The notes under the pieces: generated by a model | The model's database searches: none | What the model saw: only the letters and a program-made list of their open reading frames with translations | Told to the model about the DNA's origin: nothing | Shown: positions 5,624 through 6,121 of the stretch, piece by piece | How positions within the stretch are numbered: the stretch's first letter is position 1 | Layout of the letters: every line of letters begins with the position of its first letter | Made by a program: the position numbers and the translations under genes | Source of the DNA: an uncultured Rhodocyclaceae bacterium | Lineage (GTDB): Bacteria; Pseudomonadota; Gammaproteobacteria; Burkholderiales; Rhodocyclaceae | Length of the DNA stretch: 6,121 bases | Direction: 5' to 3' | NCBI GenBank assembly: GCA_900549295.1 | Contig: URNG01000145.1 | Coordinates: 1-6,121, forward strand

Positions 5624-6121
5624 TTACTGCTCCAGTTTGAAGATGATCGGGACGAGCACCCAGCTTTGTACGGCGGTATCGCCTTGCTTGGCGGGAATGA
5701 ATTTCCAGTTGCGCACGGTTTTTTGCGCCGATTCGTCCAGGCGCGGGCTGCCGGATGAGGTGTGAATCTGAACTTCGGCGGCGGTGCCTTGCGGCGTCAC
5801 CGAAACGCGCAGCATGACCTTGCCCTCTTCGCCCATGCGGCGGGATAACGGCGGGTAAGGGGGGGACGGGTTGCGCAGGTAGTCGGCATCGAAGCGCGCC
5901 TGGGTGGCGGCGGCCGGAGCCGCTGCCGGGGCAGACTGGGGTTCGATTGCGGGTGCCGGTGCGGAGATCGGCGCATGTTCGGCGGGGGCTGTGCTTTCGG
6001 TGGTTTCCAGCGTTGGTGCCGCTTCCACGGGCTTGGCTTGCGGCTTGGGCTGGGGTTTCGGTTGCGGCTTGACAGTGGGCGTGGGCGGGGCCATCGGCAG
6101 CGGCTGAGGAGCCGGTGGGGC
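5624..6121 (-). CDS. tonB: TonB, C-terminal part (5' end cut by window edge)
   Basis: The frame is open from the right edge for 165 residues to a TAA at 5624; an ATG at 6094 is internal to the proline-rich region and is unlikely to be the true start. The N-terminal membrane anchor of TonB is therefore outside the window. Visible parts are a Pro/Lys spacer with KPQPKPQPKPQAKP (coded at 6070-6029), an Ala/Pro/Glu-rich linker, and a C-terminal TonB domain of about 80 residues beginning at RNPSPPYPPLSRRMGEEG and continuing through VMLRVSVTPQG, VQIHTSSGSPRLDESA and VRNWKFIPA to the terminal KLEQ. This domain grips the TonB box of outer-membrane receptors. TonB spans the periplasm and passes energy from ExbB-ExbD, whose genes follow at 3 and 1 nt. 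Which receptor it serves is not visible; an iron-related one is inferred from the downstream ftr-like genes. Confidence 0.93.
   Translation of the reverse strand, partial: APPAPQPLPMAPPTPTVKPQPKPQPKPQAKPVEAAPTLETTESTAPAEHAPISAPAPAIEPQSAPAAAPAAATQARFDADYLRNPSPPYPPLSRRMGEEGKVMLRVSVTPQGTAAEVQIHTSSGSPRLDESAQKTVRNWKFIPAKQGDTAVQSWVLVPIIFKLEQ
6029..6070 (-). repeat. Lys-Pro/Gln-Pro repeat within TonB
   Basis: The segment encodes an imperfect KPQP-KPQP-KPQA-KP repeat, a stiff periplasm-spanning spacer common in TonB proteins. Its imperfect 12-nt repeat units could allow copy-number change between strains. Confidence 0.7.

Noticed and set aside
4553..5758. 401-codon plus-strand open frame opposite exbD, exbB and tonB
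   Set aside because: It runs antisense across three unmistakable TonB-system genes and has no domain of its own.

Overview
The window reads as a single GC-rich iron-uptake locus. Every convincing gene lies on the minus strand, so transcription runs from right to left. The GC-rich coding sequence and the gene families suggest a Gram-negative proteobacterium, most likely a betaproteobacterium (a Rhodocyclales-like lineage is a guess from style, not shown). A TonB/ExbB/ExbD system, an outer-membrane porin and Sec-exported periplasmic proteins all require a diderm cell envelope.

Layout in transcription order (high to low coordinates). First comes an energy-transducing module: tonB (5' end cut by the right edge, 6121-5624), exbB (5620-4868) and exbD (4866-4447), separated by only 3 and 1 nt. 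After a 99-nt non-coding gap comes a high-affinity iron module: a P19/FtrA-type periplasmic metal-binding protein (4347-3805), an OprB-like outer-membrane porin (3802-2307, broken by a one-base frameshift near 2611-2613), a small exported cupredoxin-like protein (2298-1957, FtrB-like), an FTR1 iron permease (1944-1141, FtrC-like) and a membrane polyferredoxin (1148-1, FtrD-like, cut by the left edge). Spacings in this module are 2, 8 and 12 nt and an 8-nt overlap, so it looks like one operon with translational coupling.

How the parts fit: the P19, cupredoxin, FTR1 and polyferredoxin set is the FtrABCD ferrous-iron transport system known from Bordetella and Brucella and, in related form, from Campylobacter (P19). 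P19 binds metal in the periplasm, the cupredoxin is thought to help with oxidation or hand-over, FTR1 moves iron across the inner membrane through its REXXE motifs, and the polyferredoxin is proposed to supply or remove electrons. TonB-ExbB-ExbD energises outer-membrane receptors; none is visible here. The porin lying between ftrA and ftrB offers an outer-membrane entry route, so the locus may cover both membranes.

Main points for a second look: the porin frameshift, the placement of an OprB-like porin inside an ftr operon next to tonB-exbBD, a CCNCDC cysteine cluster in the cytoplasmic loop of ExbB, and the atypical soluble ferredoxin motif in FtrD. I see no tRNA, rRNA, CRISPR array, insertion sequence or clear terminator. 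The long plus-strand ORFs are antisense shadows of these genes. I did not find a wholly new system; the novelty is in gene arrangement and sequence details.
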